A DNA stretch of 64,000 bases from Mixophyes australis (lineage: Eukaryota > Chordata > Amphibia > Anura > Limnodynastidae), in the NCBI GenBank assembly GCA_036250195.1, contig JAVHZZ010000003.1, positions 87,499,418 through 87,563,417 on the forward strand, written 5' to 3'. This document shows positions 1 through 12,039 of the stretch, piece by piece. A program made the translations under genes and the position numbers. A model generated the notes under the pieces. It saw only the letters and a program-made list of their open reading frames with translations, was not told the origin of the DNA and did not search any database. The first letter of the stretch is position 1. Each line of letters begins with the position of its first letter.

Positions 1-1609
1 GGTTCATTGGCTAAAACAATTCAGTCATTTGGTTTCCCAGCTACTTTGCCTGTTGTCGTTCTTCCCCACGCGTAGACAAAAATGTAATACATTTTTGTAG
101 CTTAAAAGTAAAATAATAGTAATTATTGTTTTGTATAGTTGATAAAAGTGTCATTGTTTTATACATTTGTATTTGTTTATTCATTTATTGCTCTTTTTCT
201 GGGGTAATATTGAGAGAGATATTGACTCGTGTGGCGATCTCTCAAGTAAACTATTTTGCCCTGATTTTTAGTATCTATTGATTCTCACATTGAAATTTAT
301 GGTGCATTACACAATGCTCCCTGCTGAGTTTCTCATCAGATCTTGACTGCCAGGTCACTAGGAAACAAGCTTTGAATAGTGGATAACCCTGTGGCTATCA
401 CTAACTAAGGAATAGTAAACACGGGCAATCTACTCTTCAAAGTGATTTGGTCTAGCAGAAGAAAAATTATAAGCAGACAACAATTTGTAAAAAGGCAATA
501 TTTTCTTTTATAATTTGCCAAGACTGACTTTGCCATGGAGGCAGTGAATCAGAAATAGATTGTTTTATGTCTAGGAGTAACCATATTAGAGCCATCTGTT
601 TTTTTTGTTTTTTTTTCATATTGGCTGTCAAATGACTATATTCATACTACTCAAGGCCTTGAAAGTGTTAAAAAAAGAATATTGTAAAGAGAGTTAATAC
701 AGTCACATAAAAAGGGTATAAATGAGAAAATATTGCTTAAGTGACTATACATAGATCACCATATTGATCTTACTTGGATAGTATTAGAACTACTATTGAT
801 CAGAATGTAAAGCAAAAACATTTAAAAGTAGTTGTAACCAATTAGAAAAAAATAGTTGATTAAGAAAAAGAAGCAAACCTTTAAATTAAAAATTCTGTGC
901 CTACCCACCATTACGGGAACCTTTAGGGCAATGATCTATCAAGTTGTGACTGTTTCAAACTGTTGTGCTGGCTTCAGTATCTTTCACTCCCAGACTTACT
1001 GCACTTTTAACAAAGGAGCCAAGAAACAATAATTTTCAATTAAGAAACCTAGAGGAGACTTGAAGACTTGATTTATGGTGCATGACTAATTATTGAATAG
1101 CTGGCCTAATGAAAATGAAGCTGCTGGTTACAAGAAAGATTTAACTTTATTTTCTCAGAGAAAACTTGATAGGAGCCAAAATAATGTATTCTTGCTTTAT
1201 GATTAATTGACATATGATGCAAAACCTAATTAAGATTCTGTTCATACAATAAACCGATACATTTATGTACTTTACAACACAGTAAGAATATTTTTTTATG
1301 ATTTATGTATGTTGCTTTTTATTTTATTAATTTTGATGTAGCTAGTAAATGTATTTACCTAATGGTTTAATTCACATTATTTAATACATATGTTGTTGAA
1401 TATCCTTTCCCTAACCAAACTACGATTCAGAAGAGCTTAATGACCAAGGGCTAGATTTAGGATGAGTTTTTTGGTGAAGTTAAAGTGCTGCACATTGCCA
1501 GTGGTTTAGTGCTCTAAACCGATTTCAGTTTGAAGCTGAAAAGGCAAACACATTTCTAGGGTAGCATCATTAAGTTGATCCCTCGCAAATTCTTGTAATG
1601 AAATGAGGT
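1..1609. other. AT-rich stretch without recognisable gene
   Basis: No long reading frame, RNA gene or clear repeat boundary is visible. The sequence is AT-rich and looks like ordinary non-coding vertebrate DNA. Its right edge leads into degraded retroelement sequence, so the last few hundred bases may be unrecognised remnants of that element. Confidence 0.5.
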
Positions 1610-1815
1610 TTAGAATTGGGGAGCAGTCTTCAGCTTCCTCCGATGGCAATAAAGTTTCCTCGAAAGTGTCACCTGCAAATGATTGCTTTGGATGCTCTTT
1701 TCATCTCCGTGGGTGAGAATTGGGACAAGTAGAGGTCGTAGACCTGTATTCAGAATATATAAATTACAGTTATGTTTTCTATTTTTCAGAATCCAGTGAG
1801 ATTTCATAGGTTCCT

Positions 1816-2097
1816 TTAAGGTTGGACTTTCAGCCAGTGTATCACCTTCTGACGTGCCCAGCCGGATCCGATCAACAAGAACCTCTGGAGCATGGGAAAG
1901 TCTCTTCCCAGGATAAAGAGGTAATGTACTTTTGGGGCTATAGCAGCCACTACCTTAACTGCTTGGCCTTTTAGAGTAAGCGGGAGGCAAATCCGCTCAT
2001 ATACCTTTGTGGTTCCACGGATGCATAGTACTTTCACCTTATGCAATCTTGCCATCACCTCTTTTGGAATTACAGAACTGGAGACCAATGTCAGCTT
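1816..2097 (-). pseudogene. Retropepsin-like protease fragment, C-terminal part
   Basis: Read on the minus strand, this encodes the distal half of a retroviral or LTR-retrotransposon aspartic protease. Visible hallmarks are a V-S-S-S-V-I-P stretch after the active site, a conserved-looking C-I-R-G-T-T turn, and the flap/C-terminal signature F-I-L-G-R-D-F-P, which matches the ILGRDWP-like end of such proteases in Ty3/gypsy and ERV pol genes. The upstream half, including the active-site Asp-Ser, lies on the far side of the solo LTR at 2,953-2,958. The frame ends at a stop at 1,816 and no reverse transcriptase follows, so this is a dead fragment. Which LTR-element family it came from is not resolved. 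Confidence 0.72.
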
Positions 2098-2941
2098 TGT
2101 CGAAGTCAGCAAATTGGATAAAGCCATTTCAATTAAAATCGAGCAAACTTGGTTGTCTTTGTCTGAAAAGATGCATACGGTACGCTACGGCGTAAAAGGG
2201 CACGTTACAACGTAAAAGGGCATACACAGCCACAACACGTGGCACCAACAGTATTTAGTCTTTTTACATACATTCGCACAAACACGCTCACTTGTAAAAT
2301 AGTACACATTAATGGTAGTTGCAACACATAGTCATTTATGTCGAAATATAGTAGTATTTATGTGTTATATTAAAGTTATATGCATATTAGTGAAATATAT
2401 GGAACAGGTTGAAGGAATCATATCATGTGTGGTATCATAATAAACCTCTTAACATTTGCTACTGTTTGGTTCACTCTGCGAAGGAATCGCAGAGTGCATA
2501 CACAAGGCAAGTTATGAATGATAGGGAATTATGAACTACTTAAGACTAAGGAATCTTGGCGGGAAGAGCCGAGCATACCCCCTGGAGAGATGACCCCCTC
2601 CTTTGGATTCTTTAGGATGAACTAGCCAATGATTGACAAACCCTTGGACCTTCCTGAAACCTGGACCAATACCAGCAAGCTATGCCATCTTCATTGTATT
2701 ACTGTATTCCTGTGTGCATATAAGCAGCAGCTTCACATCTAGTGTTCAGACATCTTGTCCCCAGACTTCAGGATTGAATGACTGTACACTGGATCCATAG
2801 CGCCTGCGATAAGTAACGGAGGTACTTATTATCACTTCGCTTAAATATATTATACTACTTTTTGCGAATAAATATTTGTGCGTTGGAAACACAAATCGAG
2901 GTTCGACAATCGTTATTGGTTAGCGACAATACGCACTTAAC
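2098..2941 (+). mobile_element. Solo LTR, older relative of the ERV LTR at 34,070
   Basis: This 844-bp LTR is flanked by the 5-bp direct duplication AGCTT (2,093-2,097 and 2,942-2,946). It begins TGTCGAAGTCAGCAAATTGG, matching the start of the young ERV's LTR (TGTTGAAGTCGTATAATTGG). A shared block near 2,570-2,630 (a CCCCCTGGA core followed by CCTTTGGATTC) and a collinear poly(A) signal AATAAA at 2,877-2,882 support the homology. A TATA-like CATATAAG lies near 2,718. No internal region is present, so it is the product of LTR-LTR recombination. It is clearly more diverged than the 845-bp LTRs at 34,070 and 41,726. Confidence 0.85.
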
Positions 2942-2946
2942 AGCTT

Positions 2947-2996
2947 GTTTACAGAGTCTACCAGGGCTAAAACAGTGTCACACATCACACCAGTTA
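2947..2996 (-). pseudogene. Retropepsin-like fragment, active-site part
   Basis: On the minus strand this short piece reads A-L-V-D-S followed by a few residues that continue, after removal of the LTR and one target-duplication copy, in frame into the protease fragment at 1,816-2,097. The Asp-Ser codons sit at 2,953-2,958 and correspond to the catalytic D-(S/T)-G motif; the following Gly is replaced by Val, so the enzyme would be inactive even without the insertion. The piece is short, so the call rests on its continuity with the other half. Confidence 0.6.
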
Positions 2997-3239
2997 ACCA
3001 TTCATTCTAGTCTCTGTTCATACCTGTTTCCCTTAGTTTTCACTCCATGCATTCACTTGCTGGTCTGAACTGAGCATACACACACCTGGTTTTCCTGCAT
3101 GCACTTGATTGGCTAATTGCCTATCAGCCCAATTTAAAGCACCTGCTCCCCTACTAAGGTGCCAGATCTTCAGGTCTCCTAACCTGTTAGGACATCTCCT
3201 CCTCTGGTTCCTGTTTATTGCTTCCACCACGTTATTCAT

Positions 3240-3575
3240 TGGATTCATCAACCATGCTTCAGATAGTTGCGTATCACCTGTGATCTTGCTTCAGAACTTC
3301 CAGCTCATCAGGACCTCAGTGCTTCAACATCCTGCAGCCTGTTGCTTTCCTGTACACTTCTGTATCACCTCCACAGTAAAGACGCAGCAACCATGCTGCA
3401 GATAGTTGTGCATCACCTCTGATCCTGTTCCAGGGCTTCCAGCTCATCAAGACCTCAGAACTTCACCATCCTGCAGCCTGTTGCTCTCCTGTGTACTTCT
3501 ATATCACCTCCACAGTCAAGACACTGCTGCCACTCTGCAGATCGTTGCGCATCACCTCTGATCAGATTGGGCATA
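3240..3575. repeat. 139-bp tandem repeat, about 2.4 copies
   Basis: The segment around CAGATAGTTGCGTATCACCT recurs at about 3,261, 3,400 and 3,539, a spacing of 139 bp each time, with moderate divergence. It may be a repeat inside the decayed LTR element whose protease fragment lies to the left, but that link is inference. Confidence 0.75.
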
Positions 3576-4099
3576 CATCGTTTGACAAATGTTTATTTTA
3601 ATATACCTACTTTGTATTTTCAAAAAGCAAAAAAGATATCTATGGATTAATGTACCTTATGTATGTTCAACAATTTGAAGAAGTGCGATAGTTTGAAAAA
3701 CATTGTGGTTTAATAAGGTTAAAACAATGCTAACTGGTTTTAGCATAGGTAAATAATAATGAGACCCCCAGCTGCCCAAGGCCCCTGGACTATAGCACAT
3801 AAAGCTCTGCGGTTAATGCGGCCCTGCCTACTAGGTGTCACACGCCGGGAAATTGGGCTGCACACCGGACCCACGGCACTCTTACCTGGTCCTGCTGACA
3901 GCTCCCTCCGTCTCGGCCGCCGCCATCTTCATTTCTATTTATTCCATCTGCTCCCTTCCTATTAGATGATGTATTTTGGCTTCAAATTTAAAAGGCACCT
4001 CCTCCTAATGTTTGGTGCCTGTTCTTTTAGTTACCTCTCAGGAGCTAGACTTGGCTCCTTTTTCTCCTGCTGTGTTTTCTCCCTTCTGGTGGACTGCAT
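3576..4099. other. Non-coding, possibly part of an LTR-type element
   Basis: The left half is AT-rich and featureless. From about 3,760 composition shifts to GC-rich (CCCAGCTGCCCAAGGCCC, then CCGCCGCCATC), giving an LTR- or promoter-like look, but no boundary, target duplication or domain could be fixed. Confidence 0.35.
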
Positions 4100-4640
4100 T
4101 CCATTTCAAACTGTTGTCCGCAGAGTTAACACTCTATAGAGTACTTTGTCGCTATTCCAGTGGTAACCTGTTGTCCGTAGAGCTGGCATACTATAGAGAA
4201 TTTATCGTCATTCCAGTGGTAACCTGCTGACTGCAGAGCTGACATTCTACAGAGAATTCATTGCCATTCCAGTGATAACCTGCTGACTGCAGAGCTGACA
4301 TTCTACAGAGAATTCATCTCCATTCCAGTGGTAACCTACTGACTGCAGAGGTGACATTCCCAAGTGTACTTGCCGCCATTCCAGTGGTAACCTGTTGTCC
4401 GCAGAGCTGACATTCTACAGAGAATTCATCTCCATTCCAGTGGTAACCTACTGACTGCAGAGCTGACATTCCAAAGTGTACTTTCCGCCATTCCAGTGAT
4501 AACCTGTTGTCTGCAGAGCTGACACTCTACAAAGTATTTCGCCGCCATTACAGTGGTAACCTGTTGTCCGCAGAACAGCCGCTCTACAGAGTATTTCACC
4601 GCCATTCCTCCAGTGGTAACCTGCTACCTCGTCTTCTCCT
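4100..4640. repeat. 56-bp minisatellite, about 9 copies
   Basis: The core CCATTCCAGTGGTAACCTG recurs with starts of CCAG at 4,157, 4,213, 4,269, 4,325, 4,381, 4,437, 4,493, then 4,550 and 4,610. The spacing is 56 bp, drifting to 57 and 60 at the right end. Monomers alternate between 'TTGTCCGCAGAG' and 'CTGACTGCAGAG' variants. Short open frames across it are a by-product of the repeat. Confidence 0.9.
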
Positions 4641-5340
4641 CTCCTCGTGTTGTCCGCCATTGCTCACCATCTCTGGATATTCCCCTAAAGGTTTCGACTG
4701 GTACTTTTAGAATGGGCCACGACCTGCGTGACAGACGCAGCAAAGACCAAACTGCCTTGCGGCGGTCCCTGGTGGAAACCGTCTCCCCGATTAGCATCAA
4801 TAAAAATATGCTTTGTTCTTCGAAAAAAACATTTCTTAATGAATGAAGGTTTTTATTTTTAATAAATTTCATTTATTTTGTAAATAAAATATTTTTTTCC
4901 ACACACAAACACAATGGGTGCAGAGAGAAACACACATGACAGAGATAGTAATTGGAGAAAGAAACACTAAGGATAACACTAAGAAAACAGAGGTAATAAG
5001 ACACACAAACATGGGGGAGGAAAGAGTTAGCAGTGGGCTGTGATAAAAGTGAAGGACTTACCTGAGTAGATATGGGGGTGGGATCTATGTTGTTTAAACT
5101 AACTGGTGGTACATAGGAAGGGATGAAACTTTTAGCAGTCCGGGCCACCAGAGCAGCAGTAATAGGTCGCACTGCTCCTCTGCCTTCTTCTGCTAGTCCC
5201 ATGATGTCTCTGTGTCTGCCACACTACAAGAAAAAATCCAGTAGGGTCAATTACTGGCCCCTGTTTTATGGAGGTGAAGGGGAGATTCAAGCATAGGGGG
5301 GTTTCCAGGCAATTGAAAAACCCCCCTAAGTGGATGCCAT
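4641..5340. other. Non-coding with a G/C-run hairpin at its end
   Basis: A 109-codon open frame on the minus strand (4,873-5,202) has no recognisable domain and biased composition, so it is not called. At 5,296-5,326 a stem GGGGGGTTT/AAACCCCCC closes a 13-nt loop. A similar sequence recurs at 43,590-43,625, suggesting a dispersed repeat end. Confidence 0.4.
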
Positions 5341-6357
5341 TTCTTTAATTTTGTAGATCACTATCATGTTTCGTTCGTAACCTATTTTTCATTTCACAGT
5401 TTCTCTAGCCTGTAAATTCTAGTTATTTCATCCTTGAGGTACCTTACTTTGGTGTAGTACATATATAAAGCCAATTTGTTTGCCAATAATTGTTGTATTA
5501 TAAATGTCTGGTAGGAAATGGCCATGACAGTAGATGTCAATTGTCCATAATCAATCTACAATGTGCATATCAACAAAACAAAACATGGTAATAAAGGTGG
5601 GACTGTCTACACATAGGAAATCATGACAGCAAATGGTAAACGCATTGCTTCACTTAACCTAGACGCATTACAGGTTTCAGAGAACTGGATAACAAATATT
5701 ATTTGTATTATATTGCAAGCTGTTTTATGAAATACATCAAAATTTAGATGACTCTATAGAGGAGTAGCTAAGTCATCTGATTCCCAATGAGTGGAGAGAT
5801 TTAAAGTAATAGGCAGAGGAAATGTGCGTACAAACTTTAAGTTTTGAGAGTTCTGGTTTTCTTCATCTGTAAATTGAATCATGTATATTGAATTGCCTTT
5901 CTTTTTCTTGTGTTTTCTGCCTGGCTCAAAAGTTTGTTCTTCTTATAATGATACACTTTAATTATTTCCACTATAGCTACAAATACAGCCCTACTGAAAT
6001 TAACACCTGAGATTTTGATAGGGCGTCACCTGTTTTTATACTAAACCATACTGATTAATGATCACTGGAAGCCAAGTTCTCGCATACACATACACATATT
6101 TCTGATGCTCTGCCGCCATTTGTAAGTGTGAAGTTGAGAATAGCTTCTTTAAAAGTGGCCTTGCTCAACCATTGCTTAAGAGAAACATCCTGCAAGGGCT
6201 GCAAATGCCCACTCTGTCCACATGAGGCAGATTCAAATCTTCGATTATTATTATCTTCCCTTTCATTGCCAATTTGATTATGTCCTCCATTATAATTCTA
6301 TCAATCCTCTTTGTCTCCCGGAAGTCCGTAGGTCATCCCAGCATGAAGAATAACATT
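5341..6357. other. No feature seen
   Basis: AT-rich sequence without a reading frame, RNA gene or repeat that I can recognise. Confidence 0.5.
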
Positions 6358-6359
6358 TA

Positions 6360-6776
6360 CCGTATTTCCCCAAGTATAAGACGCACCCATGTATAAGACG
6401 CACCTTAATTTTGGGGCCCAAAATGAAAAAAAAAGATGTATTACATAAAGACTGACAGCGCCGAGACTGTGGGAGGTGCCTGAAGGACCTTAAGGTCCTT
6501 TTTACAATCAGCGGAGACATGCTGTGTGAAACAGCCAGCGGGGACAAGCTGTGTGAAGCAGCCAGCGGGGAAAAGCTGTGTAAAACAGCCAGCGGAGACA
6601 TGCTGTGTGAAGCAGCCAGTGGGGACATGCTGTTCCGATTAGCGGGGACTCCTCTCTCACACCAGGTGCCGACTTCTTCATTAAGGTAAGTAGCGCTTGC
6701 AGTGTATAAGACGCACCTTTTTTTTAGACCGAAAATTGGGGGGAAAAAGGTGCGTCTTATACTTGGGGAAATACGG
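6360..6776. mobile_element. MITE with long terminal inverted repeats, TA target duplication
   Basis: The left end CCGTATTTCCCCAAGTATAA is mirrored by TTATACTTGGGGAAATACGG at the right end. The inverted match runs about 28 bases, and the GTATAAGACGCACC block occurs a second time just inside the left end. TA flanks both sides (6,358-6,359 and 6,777-6,778), the expected 2-bp duplication of Tc1/mariner/pogo-type elements. It has no transposase, so it is a 417-bp non-autonomous copy. Superfamily assignment rests only on the TA duplication. Confidence 0.85.
6508..6655. repeat. 27-bp minisatellite inside the MITE, about 5 copies
   Basis: The unit starting GCGGAGACATGCTGTGTGAA recurs at 6,511, 6,538 and 6,565 and continues to about 6,650. 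Because 27 is a multiple of three, a 9-residue periodic open frame appears on the minus strand; it is an artefact of the repeat. Confidence 0.88.
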
Positions 6777-6778
6777 TA

Positions 6779-9179
6779 ATTCCAGTTTCAAAGTCTATAA
6801 CATACTGACTCAGCTTTATCTCCCATATCTTGCATTACAGTAGGTATTATGGTCTTTACTAATTAAAAAGAAATGTATTGATAAGTGGAAGATTGATAAA
6901 ATGTGCTGCAAAAATATTTTTTCAACTCCACACAGTTTTCTCTAGTAAGGGACAAAGTAGCACACAAAATATAGTAAACACCCAGTTGGGCAGAACTTTC
7001 TCTCTCCACCACCACCCTTAGATGTCCATGTCTCAGCAATTCTGACTGGCATGGATCTCTTGGCATATACAAAGAGCTTAATGCTGAACTGGGGATCAGC
7101 AGTAGAAAAATGATGATTTGCCCTACGGAGTGTTTAGCATATAAAATGAGTATTTTAGAACACTGGTTGCAGTACTTGATGAAATCGTTTTGTGACGAAC
7201 TTGGACCAATATGGTAATGGATCCTTATAACTCTTCAGAGACACTTACAGAATGGCCCCTCTCATTTCTATGAAATATCACCAACATGTATTGGATTGCA
7301 TTTGAGGTTTTAGGGGCATTTATTTAAAAAAAATATTAATTAACCTTTTCTGAGTCAGTAGCAAGCCAACAAAATAACAATAGAAGATAAAACTCTGGAG
7401 CTGTGCCGATGATATCTTTATAGCGTTTTCCTTAATAAATGGTAACTGGCTGTTAGGAACACAATTGTCCCACATATATTACAGGTGAGAATTCCATATA
7501 TTGTGTAAAGCACTGGTAATGTAAGCTCTCACCACTCTTAGATGTTCCTGTATCAGGTGTTTAACACACTAGCTTATCATATTGCTCAACCACCATTTTA
7601 ACCTAAGCCTTATGTACACTACGTTCACATAAGACTTGCATGTGTCCTTTCTATAAATCAACCCTCCGGGTTATTAAACAAGATTGGGACCCCTGGAGTG
7701 GCAACATTCTCATCTTACTGTTCCTAGTCCCTAAGATCCTGTCTATTATACCAAAAAAGTTCATTGAAAAATCCACACAACTTAAAAATAAACCATGATT
7801 GAATAGAAGACTTAACTCCCAAATGCTCATTCACCACTTTAATAAATTATAAAAATAATTATTTTCTTATTTCAAAACAACAAAAAAAAAATCATAGAAA
7901 AATGACCCATTCACGCATTACCACCAACTAAAGCGAAATATTTAAAACTGGAAATCCTAAAAAACTCCTCTCCACTGGCCAACCACTTACAGACAGCCAG
8001 AGTAAGACAATACTTGTGATTGGCAGGGGTTGGTCCACATTATAGCAGGAGGGTCCCACACTCATGGTCTCCCTGGCCTCCCCTTTACAATAGAAACCAG
8101 CCCATGTTATTGGGTGGAGTTGAGGACTTGAGGACCAGGGCATGCTGCCTGTTCTGTTTTTTTTTTGTAATAAGACAGTTACTTTCTCTATTTTTTAAAA
8201 AAAATAAACTTTTTTTATTGGTTTTAACAGTGTGCAAAGGTGAGAATCAACAATATATCAAAAAGTGTTGCAGTACAGTGGTTATCAATAAGACAATATT
8301 AAAACAAAAATAGAGTCTAAACAAATGAAAGGGACCAAACTATACCATGAAGTAACTTAATACTGAGGTTTCTGCCTGGTTTTTAATATATCTTTTTAAC
8401 CAAGGCCAGCAGTGTGAAATCGGGACTGGTGCTGGTGTCAGTGAATCATCACTCTCAATGAGACTCATTTTGTGGCCCTCTGTTGCACCTGACTGCTAAT
8501 GGTGTTTATGTCCAGTATGTACAACATAACCAATTACAGAAAGACATAGAAAAAGGGAATATGCTGTTACAAATAGATCCATGTCCATGCTATGAGTAAG
8601 CAGACATTCCCTGATATCTAAATAAGTCATAAAAAACATAAAAATATGCTGTTTGTAGCTCAGATGCTCCGGTGAAAATCCCTGGTGTTGTGTTGAAGTA
8701 TTGGAGTCCTACACTATACGCATTTAATAAATAATTCTCATTCTTCACAGAAAAGTTTTACTACCTTCCAATTTTTTAGTATACTATTTAAGTATTAATA
8801 TGTGATTTTTCAAGTTATGAATTATTACAATCATGTTTCATTCAGAAGAGTATTGCTATTTTCTCAATTGTATTTTTTTTGTTTTGTTTCCACTCTATCT
8901 CATCTATTAAGCTATGCTAATTGAATGAGCATTATATCTATAACATGTACTATATTTCGTTACAGTTTGATGTGCAACATAATTAACTCGATCAAAGAGT
9001 AAAACCGTTGATTGTGTGTATGTTGAATGAATATATTTATTATTGTGGGAGAGCTAAATAATGAAAAAGTTCATAAGTGTATTCTTCTAAGCTCTTCCTA
9101 ACAGATCTTTGTTGAGACGGTCATCTGTTTCAAGAAAATGACAAGTGCAGCCATAAGCTAAACGTCCCTAAATGCAGAG
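6779..9179. other. Non-coding, weak repeat-like traces only
   Basis: AT-rich sequence. A GC-richer block at about 7,970-8,130 and an A/T-tract region at 8,150-8,230 look like old repeat pieces but have no identifiable ends. No gene is supported. Confidence 0.4.
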
Positions 9180-9618
9180 GATAGGGTTAACGAATGGTAA
9201 TTACCCTTTCGTGGTTAACTCCATTTCAGTAGCCAGCCAATGGGATTTGCTGGGAGGTTACTTCCTGGAGAGTATATATTCCTAAGCAAAGCATGCTGGA
9301 TCCTCCTTTCCCTGCTGGAATTCATCGGGAAGACATCAGGCAGGCTTAGTATCTGCTGCAGTTGTAGTTTTTTGCTGTGTTTTTCTTGTCTTTTCTATTA
9401 CTTCTTCTGTATCTGCTTTGCTTGTTCCCCTTTTCTCCATATTTCTTATTTGGTCTTTCTCTTCCCACTTTTTACCTATTTGTGCCTTTTCTATCCCCCT
9501 TCTGCCTCTGTAACATGACCCTGCCCCGCCAAAATGTCCCTCCCCCTGCCAGGTTATTAAGTCCCCCTCCTGCCCGCGCTGTTTCTCAGGAGCCCCCTGC
9601 CTCCCGCTCTGGCTCTCG

Positions 9619-11125
9619 GTGGTGCTGGAAGGAGTCAGGGCCATGAGACACTGGCCGCCGCGGTTGCGCAAGTGTCTGGAGCAGCACTGTGCATGCACGG
9701 CGGTCCAGGACTCCAGAGCGAGAGAGACATCCCTTGAACCACTAATGACTTTCGTGGCTACCATCCCCACCGGCTCCACCGCTGGACAGGCACAAATGGG
9801 GAGCACAGTGGGGGCAGACTCGGTGAGTGGCAGACAGAAGAGTTGTCCACCCCCCCTCAGCGAATGATTTTGATAGTTCTGCCTTTCCTATGGCAGGGGG
9901 TACCTTCGCTGCAGCGCATCAGGGGGTGGTTTCCTCTGCCCCTCCTGCAGTGTCTTTATTAGCCTTTAGTGGCCCACAAGCTGGCCCAAGGGATATAGCA
10001 GGTATAACCCAGATGGGAGTCGGCCTCCTCCTTATGCCCCAAAGTCTTCATAATCTCTTTTCAGCTCCCAACCTCCGTTTCCCTTCCCGGGCACACAGGA
10101 TTACATGACTTTGTCCAATATGTCACGACAGCCCCTCATCAGGCCCGGGTTTGCAAGTTATCTCCCCCGCTTACTGGCAGCAGCCTCAATTGCCCCCTCC
10201 ACTTATGTCCATTGTTACGCAGCCCTCCACAGCAACTACCTATGTGCTGCGTCCGGAACTGTCAGACCCAGCTGTGTTTTCAGGTTGGTGGCACGCAGGT
10301 TTTTGTAATCAGCAGGGGGGCATCACAAGCGAAGGTGCAATAGACGGCTCCTTATCCTCCTCCCAGCGGGTTATTTCCGCAGGCAGCTAGTTCGACTCAT
10401 GCATCTGGGTTTTGGGATCTCAATCTGTCAAAGCAGCCCCCCTCTCTGGGTGTGTCCCAGCCGCTCAACAAACATAGTTAAATGGTACAATCCTCGGAGG
10501 CTGGCAGAGCTATTAGTTTGCCTCCCATTCATCTTTCAACAGTGCGCCAGCAACCCATAGTGCAGCCCTGCAGTTCTCCATTGATTAGGAATCAGGCTAA
10601 TGCTTCTGTTTAGTCAGCAGAACAGGTACGGAGTACAGGTTTGACGGGGGCTACCCTCGAGTTGAACGGACCATCAGGGAGAGCAGAGCAGACGACGGGT
10701 CAACTCAACCTCGCACAACTGCCAATGGAGACCAGAGCGGCGGTGACCCAGGTGGCAGTGGATGGTTCAGCGGCATCCTTGACTGAGCATGAAAGAATTT
10801 CTTCCGCACTTTCACAAACACACAGCCCACCATTAGCTTCCACTAGTGAGGGTTCGTCGGATGACTAGGGCGCAGCGCAGATGTAGTAAAATGCTCATAT
10901 ACAGCTTTACTGATTAGAATCCGTCCGTGTATCAAGGATAGGATAAAGAAAGGGTTTTATGCTGCCTTGTTCGAACTCACTGAGGAAGCGAAGAAAGAGT
11001 TAGCGGTAGCCAAGGAAAAAGGGGGTATAGGTGAGGATGTGCACAAATCTTTCCAGCGATGGGATTCAGGTTACTTTTCATTTGCGGCATCATAGATTGA
11101 GTCCCGACATGAGACAGTAACTGAC
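9619..11125 (+). pseudogene. DIRS gag-like ORF, fragmented
   Basis: Several short plus-strand frames (9,619-9,867; 9,827-10,108; 10,151-10,390; 10,641-10,868) are rich in Pro, Ser, Ala and Gln and switch frame repeatedly. The last ends in an S-S-D-D stretch. From about 10,915 a frame reading I-R-P-C-I-K-D-R-I-K-K-G-F then V-H-K-S-F-Q-R-W-D runs, with one internal stop near 11,092, into the better preserved region beginning at 11,126. This is what a decayed DIRS gag looks like. Individual start codons cannot be assigned. Confidence 0.6.
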
Positions 11126-11875
11126 GTGTGGTGCTATTTGCACCTCATCACCGATATTTTCCTGACAAATGGGAGATCCCACTGGCAAAATTATGATGAG
11201 AGTTTTAGGAAGAGTGTGTCTGGCCAGCATATAAATCCTTTTGATTACAAAAAAGTAGTGGTCTGGCTGGAGATGGTGTGCCCCAGCACAAGTTCGGGAG
11301 CGTCTGCCCCTCCTACAAGGTTGCAGCGGCAGGGGAGACAAGGCACACCTCAGGAAACACGCAATAGATGCTTTGCTTTTAACAGCGGGTTGTGCACCCG
11401 CGGAGTTACCTGTAGATATAGACACGACTGCACATCTATTTACAATGCAAGGGGCCACATTCAGCGAAAGAATGCCAACGTCCCACCTCCAATGTCGGTA
11501 AAGGTCGCGGAGCACCTCCTTCAACTACTTCCTAAGGCCAGCTCCTCGATCAGTTTAAAGGAGTTAAATCGCTGGTTTGGGCTCTCTACGGATGCAGAAC
11601 TAGTTTCCTTTTTACATTCAGGAATTCAATTTGGGTTTAAACTCCCAGGAAGTGAAAGCCCAGGTGGTGGAAAAATTTTAAAATCAGCATACACCCTTTA
11701 TATAGTCAAAGAAAAAGTTCTCAAAGAAGTTCAATTGGGTCGTATGATAGGGCCTGCACCTGAAAGGGAGAGACATTGTCTGCTGGTGCGACAATTTGGG
11801 AGTGGTGCAGTGCATCAACAGGCAGAGTGCTTCCTCCCCACAAGCTATCAACCTGCTGAGGCACATGCTACTTAG
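11126..11875 (+). pseudogene. DIRS gag C-terminus joined to truncated pol start
   Basis: A 249-codon open frame. Residues about 1-60 (I-T-D-I-F-L-T-N-G, then S-G-Q-H-I-N-P-F-D-Y-K-K-V-V-V-W) match a gag domain. Residues about 80-115 contain C-F-A-F-N-S-G-L-C-T-R-G followed by C-R-Y-R-H-D-C, the CCCH-type zinc-binding cluster of DIRS proteins. Residues about 125-210 resemble the lead-in to the reverse transcriptase (H-S-G-I-Q-F-G-F-K-L-P, then K-E-V-Q-L-G-R-M-I-G). After that the frame crosses a deletion into RNase H sequence read partly out of frame. The RT palm with its catalytic aspartates is missing, so the open frame is a deletion chimera, not a gene. Confidence 0.7.
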
Positions 11876-12010
11876 ATGTTTGGAATCCGACATTTCTTTC
11901 AAAGCCCTTCACGTTCCAGGAGTTGACAACAAAATAGCTGATGCTTTATAGCGCTGTCAATGGCAGCGTTTCTGTGAACTGGCGCCCCAGGCTCAACTGA
12001 CAGGTACTCC
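11786..12010 (+). pseudogene. DIRS RNase H region, C-terminal part
   Basis: In the frame beginning near 11,786 the sequence reads C-D-N-L-G-V-V-Q-C-I-N-R-Q-S-A, then L-L-R-H-M-L-L-R, then the hallmark H-V-P-G-V-D-N-K-I-A-D-A-L, which is the C-terminal RNase H signature of DIRS and related elements. An in-frame stop (TAG) at about 11,948 sits where the family has a Ser before Arg. It ends near C-E-L-A-P-Q-A, after which the recombinase begins. Confidence 0.75.
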
Positions 12011-12039
12011 ATGTCCGCCTTATGTTTGGCAGATCATCA

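Noticed and set aside
4873..5202. 109-codon minus-strand frame with hydrophobic C-terminus
   Set aside because: No recognisable domain; hydrophobic part arises from CACA/GAGA-rich DNA.
6290..6628. Minus-strand frame with 9-residue SPLAxSHS repeats
   Set aside because: Translation of the 27-bp minisatellite in the MITE.
9336..9806. 156-codon minus-strand frame
   Set aside because: Opposite strand of the DIRS leader/gag; low-complexity Glu/Lys/Thr content, no domain.
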